A stretch of DNA of 64,000 nucleotides from Pseudoalteromonas sp. MM1 (GTDB lineage Bacteria; Pseudomonadota; Gammaproteobacteria; Enterobacterales; Alteromonadaceae): the NCBI RefSeq assembly GCF_030296835.1, contig NZ_AP027922.1:2232001-2296000 (forward strand), given 5' to 3'. The position numbers and the translations under genes are program-made. The notes under the pieces are model-generated. The model saw only the letters and a program-made list of their open reading frames with translations, did no database searches and was not told the origin of the DNA. Below, piece by piece: positions 56,144-64,000 of this stretch (positions within the stretch are counted from its first letter, which is position 1; the number at the start of each line of letters is the position of its first letter).

Positions 56144-56352
56144 AATACCAATCCGCCTAATTAAGTGATCTATTTTGAGGATGGAAAAGCGTGTTGATAG
56201 CAAGGCAAAAATTTCGCTATTTAGTTGTTCTCGGCAATTGCTCCTGCATTGCTCTACCTTCTGCATCAATGCAGTCGTAAATGAGAATTTTTTAACGCAG
56301 ATAGCGACACGTTTAGCCCATAAAAATGATTAAGTATTATTGCGAATAAAAA
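56144..56352 (+). repeat. MITE-like palindromic repeat, full-length (copy B)
   Basis: About 207 bp beginning AATACCAATCCGCC (left terminal repeat) and ending TATTATTGCGAATAAAAA (degenerate right end). Internally inverted segments make it foldable into a hairpin. It is the most complete of three copies in the window and sits between the HPP promoter and the tetR start, so it lengthens the divergent control region. Confidence 0.82.
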
Positions 56353-56363
56353 TAAGGTGACGT

Positions 56364-56936
56364 GTGAGCAAACGAGAAAAAATTATAAATACAGCACTTA
56401 CGCTTTTTTATAACAAAGGAATTCACGCCGTAGGGATTAATGAGATTTTAACGGTGTCGGGGATAGCTAAAAAAACGCTTTATAATCATTTTGAAAGTAA
56501 AGATGAGCTAATTGTTGCTTGTTTAAAACAGCGTGATGCCACTTTTAATCAATGGTTAGAGCAAATATGTGACAAACCAAATGCTATTGGTGTTGCCAGT
56601 GCGCTTTTTGACGGTTTAAACCAATGGTTTAATAATGAAGTATCAGAATTGGGCAATTTCAACGGATGCTTTTTTATAAATGCTGCGGCTGAATACCCCA
56701 ACGACTCACACCCTATTGCAATTCAGTGCAAAACCCATAAACAAGAAGCACTGAATATCGTTTTTAATGCTCTGCTTACCACTGAAGAGCTAAAAAATGA
56801 TAAAAACAAAGCCCTATATATTGCGCATTTGCTATTTACCATAAAAGAAGGGCTTATATGTCAAGCTCGTGTAATGCATACAACTACTCTTAAAATGCCA
56901 AGTTCATCGCTGATACAACACTTGTTACAAAACTAA
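56364..56936 (+). CDS. TetR-family transcriptional repressor
   Basis: A 190-residue TetR protein with an N-terminal HTH (HAVGINEILTVSGIAKKTLYNHFESKDELI, in two parts near 25-55) and a C-terminal ligand domain. GTG start with AAGGTGA upstream. Divergent from the HPP gene, whose promoter has two TAGAC-N6-GTCTA operators; it probably represses that gene. The ligand is unknown. A terminator follows. Confidence 0.87.
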   Translation: MSKREKIINTALTLFYNKGIHAVGINEILTVSGIAKKTLYNHFESKDELIVACLKQRDATFNQWLEQICDKPNAIGVASALFDGLNQWFNNEVSELGNFNGCFFINAAAEYPNDSHPIAIQCKTHKQEALNIVFNALLTTEELKNDKNKALYIAHLLFTIKEGLICQARVMHTTTLKMPSSSLIQHLLQN

Positions 56937-56937
56937 A

Positions 56938-56958
56938 AAAGCGGCTAATAGCCGCTTT
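56938..56958. terminator. Terminator between tetR and amidohydrolase genes
   Basis: AAAGCGGCT (56938-56946) and AGCCGCTTT (56950-56958) pair perfectly with a 3-nt loop, with T or A runs on both flanks; bidirectional between convergent genes. Confidence 0.85.
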
Positions 56959-56974
56959 AAGTAAGTGTAAGCAA

Positions 56975-59900
56975 TTATAGCTTTTCAAAATAAAGCGCTT
57001 TACGCTGCTTTTTACCCACTTCATTCATGGTACTTGCATCAAATAAACGACCATTAATCATAGTGTAATCGACTTTATCTGAATCACGAATATTTTTCAG
57101 CGGATCGCCATCAATAACCATTAAATCGGCAAGCTTACCGACTTCTAACGAGCCTATATTTTTATCAAGCCCTAAGTATTTAGCAGGGTCAAGCGTAGAG
57201 GCTCTAATTGCTTCAAGTGAACTCATACCGCCTTGAGCAAACATCCACATTTCCCAGTGGGCACCTAAGCCCTCACGTTGCCCATGCGCACCTAAATTTA
57301 CCAGTACACCTAAATCTTGCAGCTCTTTAGCGACACGGGCGTTATTAAAGTGGTTATAGTGATGATCGGGCGCTTTTACTCGGCGCATTGAACGCGGTAA
57401 TAATTGATTTTTAGGCACAAACTTACTTAAACGCGGATGATTCCACACATCGGTTTTGTCATACCAGTAGTTTTCCCCCCAAATTCCGCCATAGGCGACA
57501 ACAAGCGTTGGTGTGTAACCTACATCACTTTGCGACCATAATTGTTTTATATCATCGTAAATATTCTCAACCGGAATTGAGTGCTCAATGCCCGTATGCC
57601 CATCAACAACCATGCTTAAATTATGTTGTAACAGTGAGCCGCCCTCTGGCACTATCATCATTTCAAGCTCTCGCCCTGCTTCAATAACTTGTTGGCGTTG
57701 CTCGCGGCGCGGCTGGTTATACGATTTAACACTAAAGGCTCCAACCTTTTTAAGGCGCTCTAAATGAAATTTAGCATCGTCTAAGGAGTCAATGTGCGAG
57801 GTGTAACCAGGCATATTTGCTCCATATAAAATAGTGCCGGTAGAAAAAATTCGTGGCCCTACAATCATGCCGGCCTTTTGCATTTCACTGGCAGTAAATA
57901 TCTCTGATGTATCGTTTGATGGGTCATGAATTGTGGTAACACCGAGCGCTAAACCTGCGAAGTTTTTCCAGTTTTGCTGTGGGATTATTTCATCACTTGC
58001 CTGAGAGCCATGTGCGTGCGCATCAACAATCCCAGGCATAATTGTTTTACCTGTAACATCAATAACATCGGCATCTCTAGGAATAGTAACCTCACCCACT
58101 TTGCCAATCGATTTAATGTGTTTACCATCGGTAATTATAACGCCGTTTTCAATGACCTGTTCGCCATTCATGGTAATAATGTTTGCACCTTTTAAAGCAA
58201 TCATACCTTTTGGCTCGGCCATTTTTTTACTAAAGCTAATGTTTTCGCCACTTTTAACTTTAAAGTCGGCCTCGCCTGCATTGTTTATAGCAAACATGCC
58301 ATCAAGGCTTGCATGGTATAGCTCGGGGCCTAAGCTCCAGTACAGCTTATTACTATTAGCACTCCAGCTTATATTTTCACCCGCACGTACAGACAGCTGC
58401 TCAATAGGAAACTGATTATCTTTAGGGCTTATTGTAATAGGTGAACCGCTTTGCACCAGCGGGGTAACAAATACTTTAAAACGCTCTGCAAACGCTAAGT
58501 ATTTACCATCTGGTGAGACTCTAAATTCAGTGGCATGCTCCGACTCATAAAGCTTGCGTATCTTTTTACTCTCAAGCTCCACAACACTTAAGGTAGGCTT
58601 AGGCCACGGGCTCATGATAAATACACGGTCATTGGTACTACCAAACTGAGGTTGATAACCACTTTTAGAAATAAGCTCGCTCTCTCCCCCTTTTGCACTT
58701 ACTTTATAAACGCCCGGGTTAAGCGACCACTTAGGATTTAAAATACTTCCGCCGGTGGCTTTACGATAAACGATTGTTTTGCCGTCAGGGCTAAACGTAG
58801 GCTCTACATACTTACCCGGTTGCGTTGTAATAGTATCACCACGACCACTGCGCGCAGAGACCACACGCACAGTGCCTTGCTTACTGTCATTCCAAGTGGT
58901 GTAAACAATCTTTTTACCGTCGCGGGAGTACTGCGGGAACAGCTCATAATGATCGGTTTGTTTAGTTAAGCGCTTAATTTTACCTGAGTCTAAATCGCGT
59001 TTATAAATATACCCTAATGCTTCAAAAATAGCGGTTTCGCCATCGGGGCTAACCTGTACGTTACGCAACATTTTTACGTCAAACTCATCGGTATCTAAAT
59101 CTTGTGTAAAGCGTACTGCCTTTTGAATCTTTTTAGTGGTTTGTACTTTAAAGTCAATTGGGGCGACTGTTTTATCATCAACGGCTAATTTATGAATTGT
59201 ACCGCCAGCCCAAAACACAAGCTCTTCGTTATCTGGGGTCCAAGCAATTGTCGGGTACACTCCATGAATAGCCCAGGTTTCTTGCATATCGCGTTCAAGC
59301 TTGTCGTAGAGCTTAGTGTGCTCGCCACTGGTTAGGTCGTATAGGTACAAGCTGGTTTGAAAATCATCACGTCTTATATAGGCAAGCTTTTTACCATCAG
59401 GTGAAGGAGTCGGTCTTATTGCACCGCCCATTCCTTCAATAATTGTTTCAATGTCGCCGGTTTGTCGGTCAAAGCGCTTAATTTTATAAATACCGGCAAC
59501 AGAATCTTTAGAGTAGTGAAAGGTTTTACCAGGCGTTGCATCATGAGAAAAGTAAACATAGCGCCCATCTGGCGAGAACATTGGCTCACCTAAGTCTTTT
59601 TGGTCGTTCTCGCGTTTAGTAAGCTGAACACCTTTACCACCGGCTTTGTGATAAAGCCACACTTCTCCAGCCCCTAGTGAGCGACTAGCGGTAAAGTGTT
59701 TGCGTGCGACAAGGTAATCGCCATCAGGACTCCATGCGGGGCTGTTTAAAAGTCTAAAGGTTTCATCAGTCACCGCTCGCTGATTACTACCATCAATATC
59801 CATTACCCATATATTATCGCCACCGCCTTGATCCGAGGTAAACGCAATGTGTTTACCATCTGGGCTAAAGCGAGGTTGCATTTGCCAAGCAATATCGGAT

Positions 59901-60151
59901 GTAAGTTTAGTTGCTTCACCGCCACTAATGGGCATAGCGTATATATCGCCAAGTAAATCAAACACCAATGTTTTACCATCAGGGCTCACATCAATATTCA
60001 TCCATGTGCCTTGCTGCACGCTAATTGTTGCGTCTGCAAATTTGCCTTTAGGTGAATCAACCTGCCACTTAGCTTGCTCTTCGCTTGCATGCGCGTGACC
60101 GATTGCCAATGACACTGATAATGCCAGTGCAGTGTGAAGCATTTTTTTCAT
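56975..60151 (-). CDS. Exported TolB-propeller/amidohydrolase fusion
   Basis: A ~1058-residue periplasmic protein: signal peptide (MKKMLHTALALSVSLAIGHA), a WD40-like TolB/DPP-type beta-propeller (about residues 30-620, with repeated SPDGK-hydrophobic motifs), and an amidohydrolase domain (about 640-1040) with the zinc motif VDAHAHGS, GHTGIEH, and LGAHGQREGLG. Such fusions act as imidazolonepropionase- or prolidase-like enzymes; the substrate is not known. The frame opens to 60193, but ATG 60151 starts the signal peptide. Monocistronic. Confidence 0.87.
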   Translation of the reverse strand: MKKMLHTALALSVSLAIGHAHASEEQAKWQVDSPKGKFADATISVQQGTWMNIDVSPDGKTLVFDLLGDIYAMPISGGEATKLTSDIAWQMQPRFSPDGKHIAFTSDQGGGDNIWVMDIDGSNQRAVTDETFRLLNSPAWSPDGDYLVARKHFTASRSLGAGEVWLYHKAGGKGVQLTKRENDQKDLGEPMFSPDGRYVYFSHDATPGKTFHYSKDSVAGIYKIKRFDRQTGDIETIIEGMGGAIRPTPSPDGKKLAYIRRDDFQTSLYLYDLTSGEHTKLYDKLERDMQETWAIHGVYPTIAWTPDNEELVFWAGGTIHKLAVDDKTVAPIDFKVQTTKKIQKAVRFTQDLDTDEFDVKMLRNVQVSPDGETAIFEALGYIYKRDLDSGKIKRLTKQTDHYELFPQYSRDGKKIVYTTWNDSKQGTVRVVSARSGRGDTITTQPGKYVEPTFSPDGKTIVYRKATGGSILNPKWSLNPGVYKVSAKGGESELISKSGYQPQFGSTNDRVFIMSPWPKPTLSVVELESKKIRKLYESEHATEFRVSPDGKYLAFAERFKVFVTPLVQSGSPITISPKDNQFPIEQLSVRAGENISWSANSNKLYWSLGPELYHASLDGMFAINNAGEADFKVKSGENISFSKKMAEPKGMIALKGANIITMNGEQVIENGVIITDGKHIKSIGKVGEVTIPRDADVIDVTGKTIMPGIVDAHAHGSQASDEIIPQQNWKNFAGLALGVTTIHDPSNDTSEIFTASEMQKAGMIVGPRIFSTGTILYGANMPGYTSHIDSLDDAKFHLERLKKVGAFSVKSYNQPRREQRQQVIEAGRELEMMIVPEGGSLLQHNLSMVVDGHTGIEHSIPVENIYDDIKQLWSQSDVGYTPTLVVAYGGIWGENYWYDKTDVWNHPRLSKFVPKNQLLPRSMRRVKAPDHHYNHFNNARVAKELQDLGVLVNLGAHGQREGLGAHWEMWMFAQGGMSSLEAIRASTLDPAKYLGLDKNIGSLEVGKLADLMVIDGDPLKNIRDSDKVDYTMINGRLFDASTMNEVGKKQRKALYFEKL

Positions 60152-60248
60152 GCATTTCTCGCTTGTTATTATTACAGTTAAATTCTCTAACACGATTGCA
60201 ACAAAAACAGCACTAACATGCCAGTGTTATCAGACCAAGTGCCGAAAA

Positions 60249-61082
60249 TTAATGCCAAACAATGGGATCAAATTGATAATACTCCACCAGCAAGCGGTAA
60301 ATTTCAGGGTCGTATTGGCGCAGCTCGCTTGGCTTTTCTAAAAAAGTCTCGGTGATCACAGCAAAAAATTCAGCTTCATTTGTTGCTCCATAACTATGAA
60401 TAACATGGGGCATATTATACGCAACATGGCTTTTTAATTGAGTAAACGCACGGCTAAACACACGGGCCCACTCTTTATAAGCATTGGGGGTTTTTAATAA
60501 TGGTGTACCGCTAGTTTGGCCAGTTTCTTGGTCTAACTGGTGGGCAAATTCATGAAATACTAAATTATGGCCATCGCTTGGTAAACGGTTGCCTTCTAGT
60601 ACATCATGCCAACTCAGCACTAATGTACCACCAGGCCATGACTCACCTAAGCGCACTGCGTTGTGGTAACTGACCAGCCCAGCACTATCGCGTGTTGATT
60701 GCGGCGCATAATACGCACTAGGGTAGAGTAAAATTTCTTTCACGTTTTTATAAAGTGGCCAAGGTTTATTAAGCACTAACACACAGGCATCGGCTGCAAC
60801 TATCAGCTTCATGGCGGGGGTTAGCTTTAGAGCATCGCGGCCTAAAAAGCGCTTTTCATTGAGAAACCATATTATGTGGCGCTCAAGCTTGGCTCTGTCG
60901 CTATCCGTCATCTTTTTATAGATAGGCATGCAACGAAGGAGTATTTCTTTTTGTTGAGAGTTTAATACAGCGTTTTTATATTTTTTATTCCAAAGCCAGT
61001 TTTGTATTATTGGCCAGCGCCAATAGGTAATAACAAAAACAGCTAATACGGTAATTAGTAGCCCATTTATCATTAAGGACAT
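60249..61082 (-). CDS. mtfA: MtfA-type peptidase (Mlc titration factor A)
   Basis: A 277-residue protein of the MtfA/M90 family: an N-terminal membrane helix (residues 1-25) and the zinc motif HEFAHQLD near residue 165-172 with downstream Glu (NEAEFFAVITE). E. coli MtfA binds the glucose repressor Mlc and has zinc-aminopeptidase activity. E. coli MtfA (265) lacks the strong N-terminal helix seen here, so this one is likely membrane-anchored. Mlc is not in this window. Confidence 0.9.
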   Translation of the reverse strand: MSLMINGLLITVLAVFVITYWRWPIIQNWLWNKKYKNAVLNSQQKEILLRCMPIYKKMTDSDRAKLERHIIWFLNEKRFLGRDALKLTPAMKLIVAADACVLVLNKPWPLYKNVKEILLYPSAYYAPQSTRDSAGLVSYHNAVRLGESWPGGTLVLSWHDVLEGNRLPSDGHNLVFHEFAHQLDQETGQTSGTPLLKTPNAYKEWARVFSRAFTQLKSHVAYNMPHVIHSYGATNEAEFFAVITETFLEKPSELRQYDPEIYRLLVEYYQFDPIVWH

Positions 61083-61132
61083 CCAAAATAAGTTAGTCCC
61101 TTATTAATATGTGCGCATGGGCTTATTTTCAA

Positions 61133-64000
61133 TCAGATAATTTCTGTACAATTTCGCCCACTATTTTTAGCTTTGTATAAGGCTTGATCTGCTCGCGATA
61201 AAAGGCGGTCGTAATCACCTACGTTGGTTGAATCAGACAAGCCAAAGCTTGCTGTTACACTTAACCCCTCACCAATGGCCGAAAAGTCATATTGTGCAAT
61301 GCTCTCGCGCAGTGCTTCACATATTATTTTTGCTTCAATAGCGGTTTTGTCAGCAAAAACTATCGTAAACTCTTCGCCGCCCCATCGTGCTATGTGTTGG
61401 TTTTCTTGGCAGCCATTTTTAAGCAGCTCTGCAATTGTACAAATCACTTTGTCGCCAATAATATGCGACCAGTTATCATTGATACGCTTAAAGTGATCAA
61501 TATCTAGTATAGCTATGGCTAACGGTCGGTTTTGTTGTTTGTAAGTGGCAAAGTTATGGGCAAGCCAGCTATCAAAAGCACGCCTATTAGGCATATCGGT
61601 AAGTTGGTCGTGTGTTGCTTGATACGCAAACGCATTGGCCTGCGTTTGTAAGTCTTGCGTTTGTTTCTCTACTCGGTTTGTAAGCTCTATTTCTATTTTT
61701 TTATAGTGGTATAAACGGTATTTGTATATGGCAAAAATAATCATTAAAAATAAAACAAATACTGCAAACTTAAACTGCGCTTTTTGCCAAAAAAATGACT
61801 GAATAACAATATTTACAGCTTGCTGATTATCTTGCCAATGTGCGTTAGGGTAACTTGCTCGTACCATAAAGGTATACTCCCCAGGCGGTAAATTGGTGTA
61901 CTCAGCACTGGTCATATTTTGACGGTTAACCCATTTATCGTTAAAGCCCTTTAATTGGGTTTGAAAATTTAATCGCTGCGGCATAATAAAGCTCAGCCCT
62001 GCATAATGAAATGATAAACGAGAAACCCCTGGCGGTAAAAATACCGACTCCCCTTTAAGCGGAAGCGCAATAGGCTTACCGTCTACAAAAATATTTTCAA
62101 TTATCGTCGGCAAGGCAATTTGAGTTGATGCTTGTAAGCGCGCAGGTTGTACGGTACTCACCCCCTTTGCGGTTGCAAACCAAATACTCCCATCGTTATG
62201 TGTTACAGCCGAAGGGGTTGATCCTCCATTAGCCTGCGCACTTAACATGCCATCGCCTTCATCGTAAAGTTGATAGTTAAGCACGGGTGCTTTAGCGGAG
62301 GCAGGAGCATCGAGGATTTGCTGTATATGATTTTTATCAATTTGAATAATGCCCCGATTGCTCGAGAGCCAAAATGAGCCATTGTGCGGCACCACTTGAA
62401 ATAGCTTGTCGATAGGTAAACCTTGCTCTAAACCAAGCATTGCCATTTTTGCGCTTGTTAGCTCATAGCGCACTAAGCCTCTATCTGTGGCCATCCAGGT
62501 ATAGGTATCATCAATATAAAAACCAAATGCATATTGAGCAGAAAACGCACGTGGAAATTCAACGGTTGTAAATTGCTCACTAACAATATCAAACACCACC
62601 ACCCCATTGCCGGTACCTACCCAAATATTGCCTGTATTATCTTCACTCAGCGCAAGTATAAACCCACTGGGTAAGTCTTTTTTATTTGTAAATTGATCTA
62701 AACTACCATCTTCATTGATGCGCGTTAGCCCCATAGCAGAGCCTATCCACAAACGGTTTTTAGAATCAAATAGTAAAGCCCTTACTTCGTTACTTCCAAG
62801 GCCAGTGCTACGATTAATAAACGGGGTAAAGGTATTATTAACTATTTTTAAAACGCCTGAGGTATATGTACCAGCCCACACGGTGCCATCGGGTGCCTCA
62901 TGCAAACTGAGAACTGAAAAAGGACTACTTTGTTTAGAGCCCGACACTACCGTCGCGCGGTTATTTTTTATTATATTTAAGCCAGAGCTTCCCCCCACCC
63001 ATAAACTACCATCTGAGTGAGAAAGCACTGTACGGGTATAATCCCCTGCTAAACCTCTTTTTTGGGTCCACGATGAAAACGGTGATTCACGTAGCCTAAA
63101 GAGACCTGCATTAGTGCCTATCCAGATACTATTTTCTCTATCTTGTAACAAAGATAAAATTCGGTTGGTGGGTAATCCGTTATTGGCATCTAATTGCTCT
63201 ACACCATCAGGCGATAACCTAAATACCCCTTTATTAATTGTGCCAAACCATAAATCACCATGATTATCTTCTAGTAGGCTAGAAATAGACTCATTTGCAA
63301 GCTGTTCATGTACCGGCTGAAACTGTGCATTGGTTTTGATCCACGCGCCTTTTTCGCTTCCCACAATCAGCGAGCCGCCACGGGTAATTAATAAGTTATA
63401 TACGGGCGCATTAGGTAAACCAAAATGTGGTGTCATTAAGGTAGGTATTTTATTGTGAATTTTATAAAGGCCCGCACTGGTTGCTGCCCAAATGATCCCA
63501 TCGCTATCTTCTATTACGCGATAAGCGCTGACATTTTTAATTATTGCAAGGTCGGTATCGCTGTTGTGCGCACGATAAAACACTCCATCGTTTTCAAGGG
63601 CTAACCATAAGCTTTTATCAGCACTTTCAATTAAATGATTAACCATAGTAGGCGCTGAACGCTTAGTATCCCACTGCCTATGTTGATATAAGCTAATTCC
63701 TCCGCGCGCGCCCGCTATATATAACCCTCCACTATTAGTCGGTGTTAGCGCCCTTAAACCTGAGTCGGGTAAGTTATTAATGTGGGCACGGGTTAGTATT
63801 GTAAACTCTTGCCCATTAAAACGCGCCAAACCTTCCCACGTAGCGACCCATAAGTAGCCATCTTTAGTTTGCGTAACACTGTTAATACTGTTGTGCGGTA
63901 ATCCAGAGCGAGTATTCCATGTTTCAGAAAAATAATCGCTTAACGGTAAACGGGTTTGCTCTTGAGCTTCACATAAAAACATGACGAAAAAAGAACATAT
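61133..64000 (-). CDS. Two-component-propeller GGDEF sensor (5' end outside window)
   Basis: At least 955 residues; the frame is open through the right edge (ICSFFV before the first ATG at 63982), so a signal peptide probably begins outside. Two periplasmic seven-bladed propellers of reg_prop repeats (GLPHNSINSVTQTKDGYLWV style), a Y_Y_Y domain (about residues 640-740), one transmembrane helix (FAVFVLFLMIIFAIY), a coiled coil and a GGDEF domain with RWGGEEF. No RxxD inhibitory site is seen (QENQ there). It couples an external ligand directly to c-di-GMP synthesis. Confidence 0.88.
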   Translation of the reverse strand: MCSFFVMFLCEAQEQTRLPLSDYFSETWNTRSGLPHNSINSVTQTKDGYLWVATWEGLARFNGQEFTILTRAHINNLPDSGLRALTPTNSGGLYIAGARGGISLYQHRQWDTKRSAPTMVNHLIESADKSLWLALENDGVFYRAHNSDTDLAIIKNVSAYRVIEDSDGIIWAATSAGLYKIHNKIPTLMTPHFGLPNAPVYNLLITRGGSLIVGSEKGAWIKTNAQFQPVHEQLANESISSLLEDNHGDLWFGTINKGVFRLSPDGVEQLDANNGLPTNRILSLLQDRENSIWIGTNAGLFRLRESPFSSWTQKRGLAGDYTRTVLSHSDGSLWVGGSSGLNIIKNNRATVVSGSKQSSPFSVLSLHEAPDGTVWAGTYTSGVLKIVNNTFTPFINRSTGLGSNEVRALLFDSKNRLWIGSAMGLTRINEDGSLDQFTNKKDLPSGFILALSEDNTGNIWVGTGNGVVVFDIVSEQFTTVEFPRAFSAQYAFGFYIDDTYTWMATDRGLVRYELTSAKMAMLGLEQGLPIDKLFQVVPHNGSFWLSSNRGIIQIDKNHIQQILDAPASAKAPVLNYQLYDEGDGMLSAQANGGSTPSAVTHNDGSIWFATAKGVSTVQPARLQASTQIALPTIIENIFVDGKPIALPLKGESVFLPPGVSRLSFHYAGLSFIMPQRLNFQTQLKGFNDKWVNRQNMTSAEYTNLPPGEYTFMVRASYPNAHWQDNQQAVNIVIQSFFWQKAQFKFAVFVLFLMIIFAIYKYRLYHYKKIEIELTNRVEKQTQDLQTQANAFAYQATHDQLTDMPNRRAFDSWLAHNFATYKQQNRPLAIAILDIDHFKRINDNWSHIIGDKVICTIAELLKNGCQENQHIARWGGEEFTIVFADKTAIEAKIICEALRESIAQYDFSAIGEGLSVTASFGLSDSTNVGDYDRLLSRADQALYKAKNSGRNCTEII

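Overview
The window looks like chromosomal DNA of a marine gammaproteobacterium of the Alteromonadales, most probably Pseudoalteromonas. It is AT-rich and dense with housekeeping genes. It combines sigma32-type heat-shock promoters, a TonB2-type energy-transduction cluster, yeaG-yeaH-ycgB, several c-di-GMP enzymes and a Tsx/OmpK-like porin. This assignment is inference from gene content; no database search was possible. I see no tRNA, rRNA, CRISPR array, prophage or transposase gene. The only mobile-looking DNA is a small family of palindromic, MITE-like repeats.

Layout. 0-5 kb: end of a Na+/H+ antiporter, a Tsx/OmpK-like porin, a secreted alpha/beta hydrolase, an M48 lipoprotein protease and a Bcr/CflA drug exporter. 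5-10.5 kb: grpE with an hrcA-like gene, nadK, and recN with a LexA box (the E. coli grpE-nadK-recN order plus one extra gene). 10.5-18.7 kb: a membrane diguanylate cyclase, gltBD behind a 660-bp control region (ARG boxes, other palindromes, an octamer tandem repeat), and grxD. 18.9-27.4 kb: sodB, yeaG-yeaH-ycgB, a response regulator/diguanylate cyclase pair, and an exported thiol peroxidase. 27.4-36.7 kb: adk, htpG, an LplT-PlsC-like fusion, recR, ybaB, dnaX with a probable programmed frameshift site, and apt. 36.9-39.3 kb: a bufferin/oxazolin-type RiPP cluster, made of a precursor with 14 EGKCG motifs, its DUF692 (MNIO) enzyme, a DUF2063 partner and an unlisted 40-residue membrane peptide. 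39.5-47 kb: dusC, a DksA-like zinc-finger protein, a lipoprotein, and the TonB2 cluster (DUF3450, TtpC, ExbB, ExbD, TonB, TPR). 47.8-57 kb: a cold-shock protein, pyrC, a GAF-GGDEF-EAL protein, metR, an ElyC-like protein, a NIF3-like protein, an unknown protein, and an HPP transporter with its TetR regulator. 57-64 kb: a propeller-amidohydrolase, mtfA, and a truncated two-component-propeller/GGDEF sensor.

How genes work together. grpE and htpG carry nearly identical sigma32-type promoters, although an HrcA-like repressor gene precedes grpE. sodB and tpx share a palindrome wrapped around the -10 hexamer. gltBD appears to be under nitrogen/arginine control. The RiPP cluster would make a modified copper-binding peptide outside the cytoplasm, with an intergenic hairpin likely setting precursor-to-enzyme ratio. 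Four c-di-GMP enzymes with different sensor domains point to heavy second-messenger control.

The most interesting signals are the multi-motif RiPP precursor with its orphan mini-protein, the MITE-like repeat family (one copy supplies the stop codon of a gene), the dnaX A-AAA-AAG site placed just before the alpha-binding domain, and the shared sodB/tpx operator.
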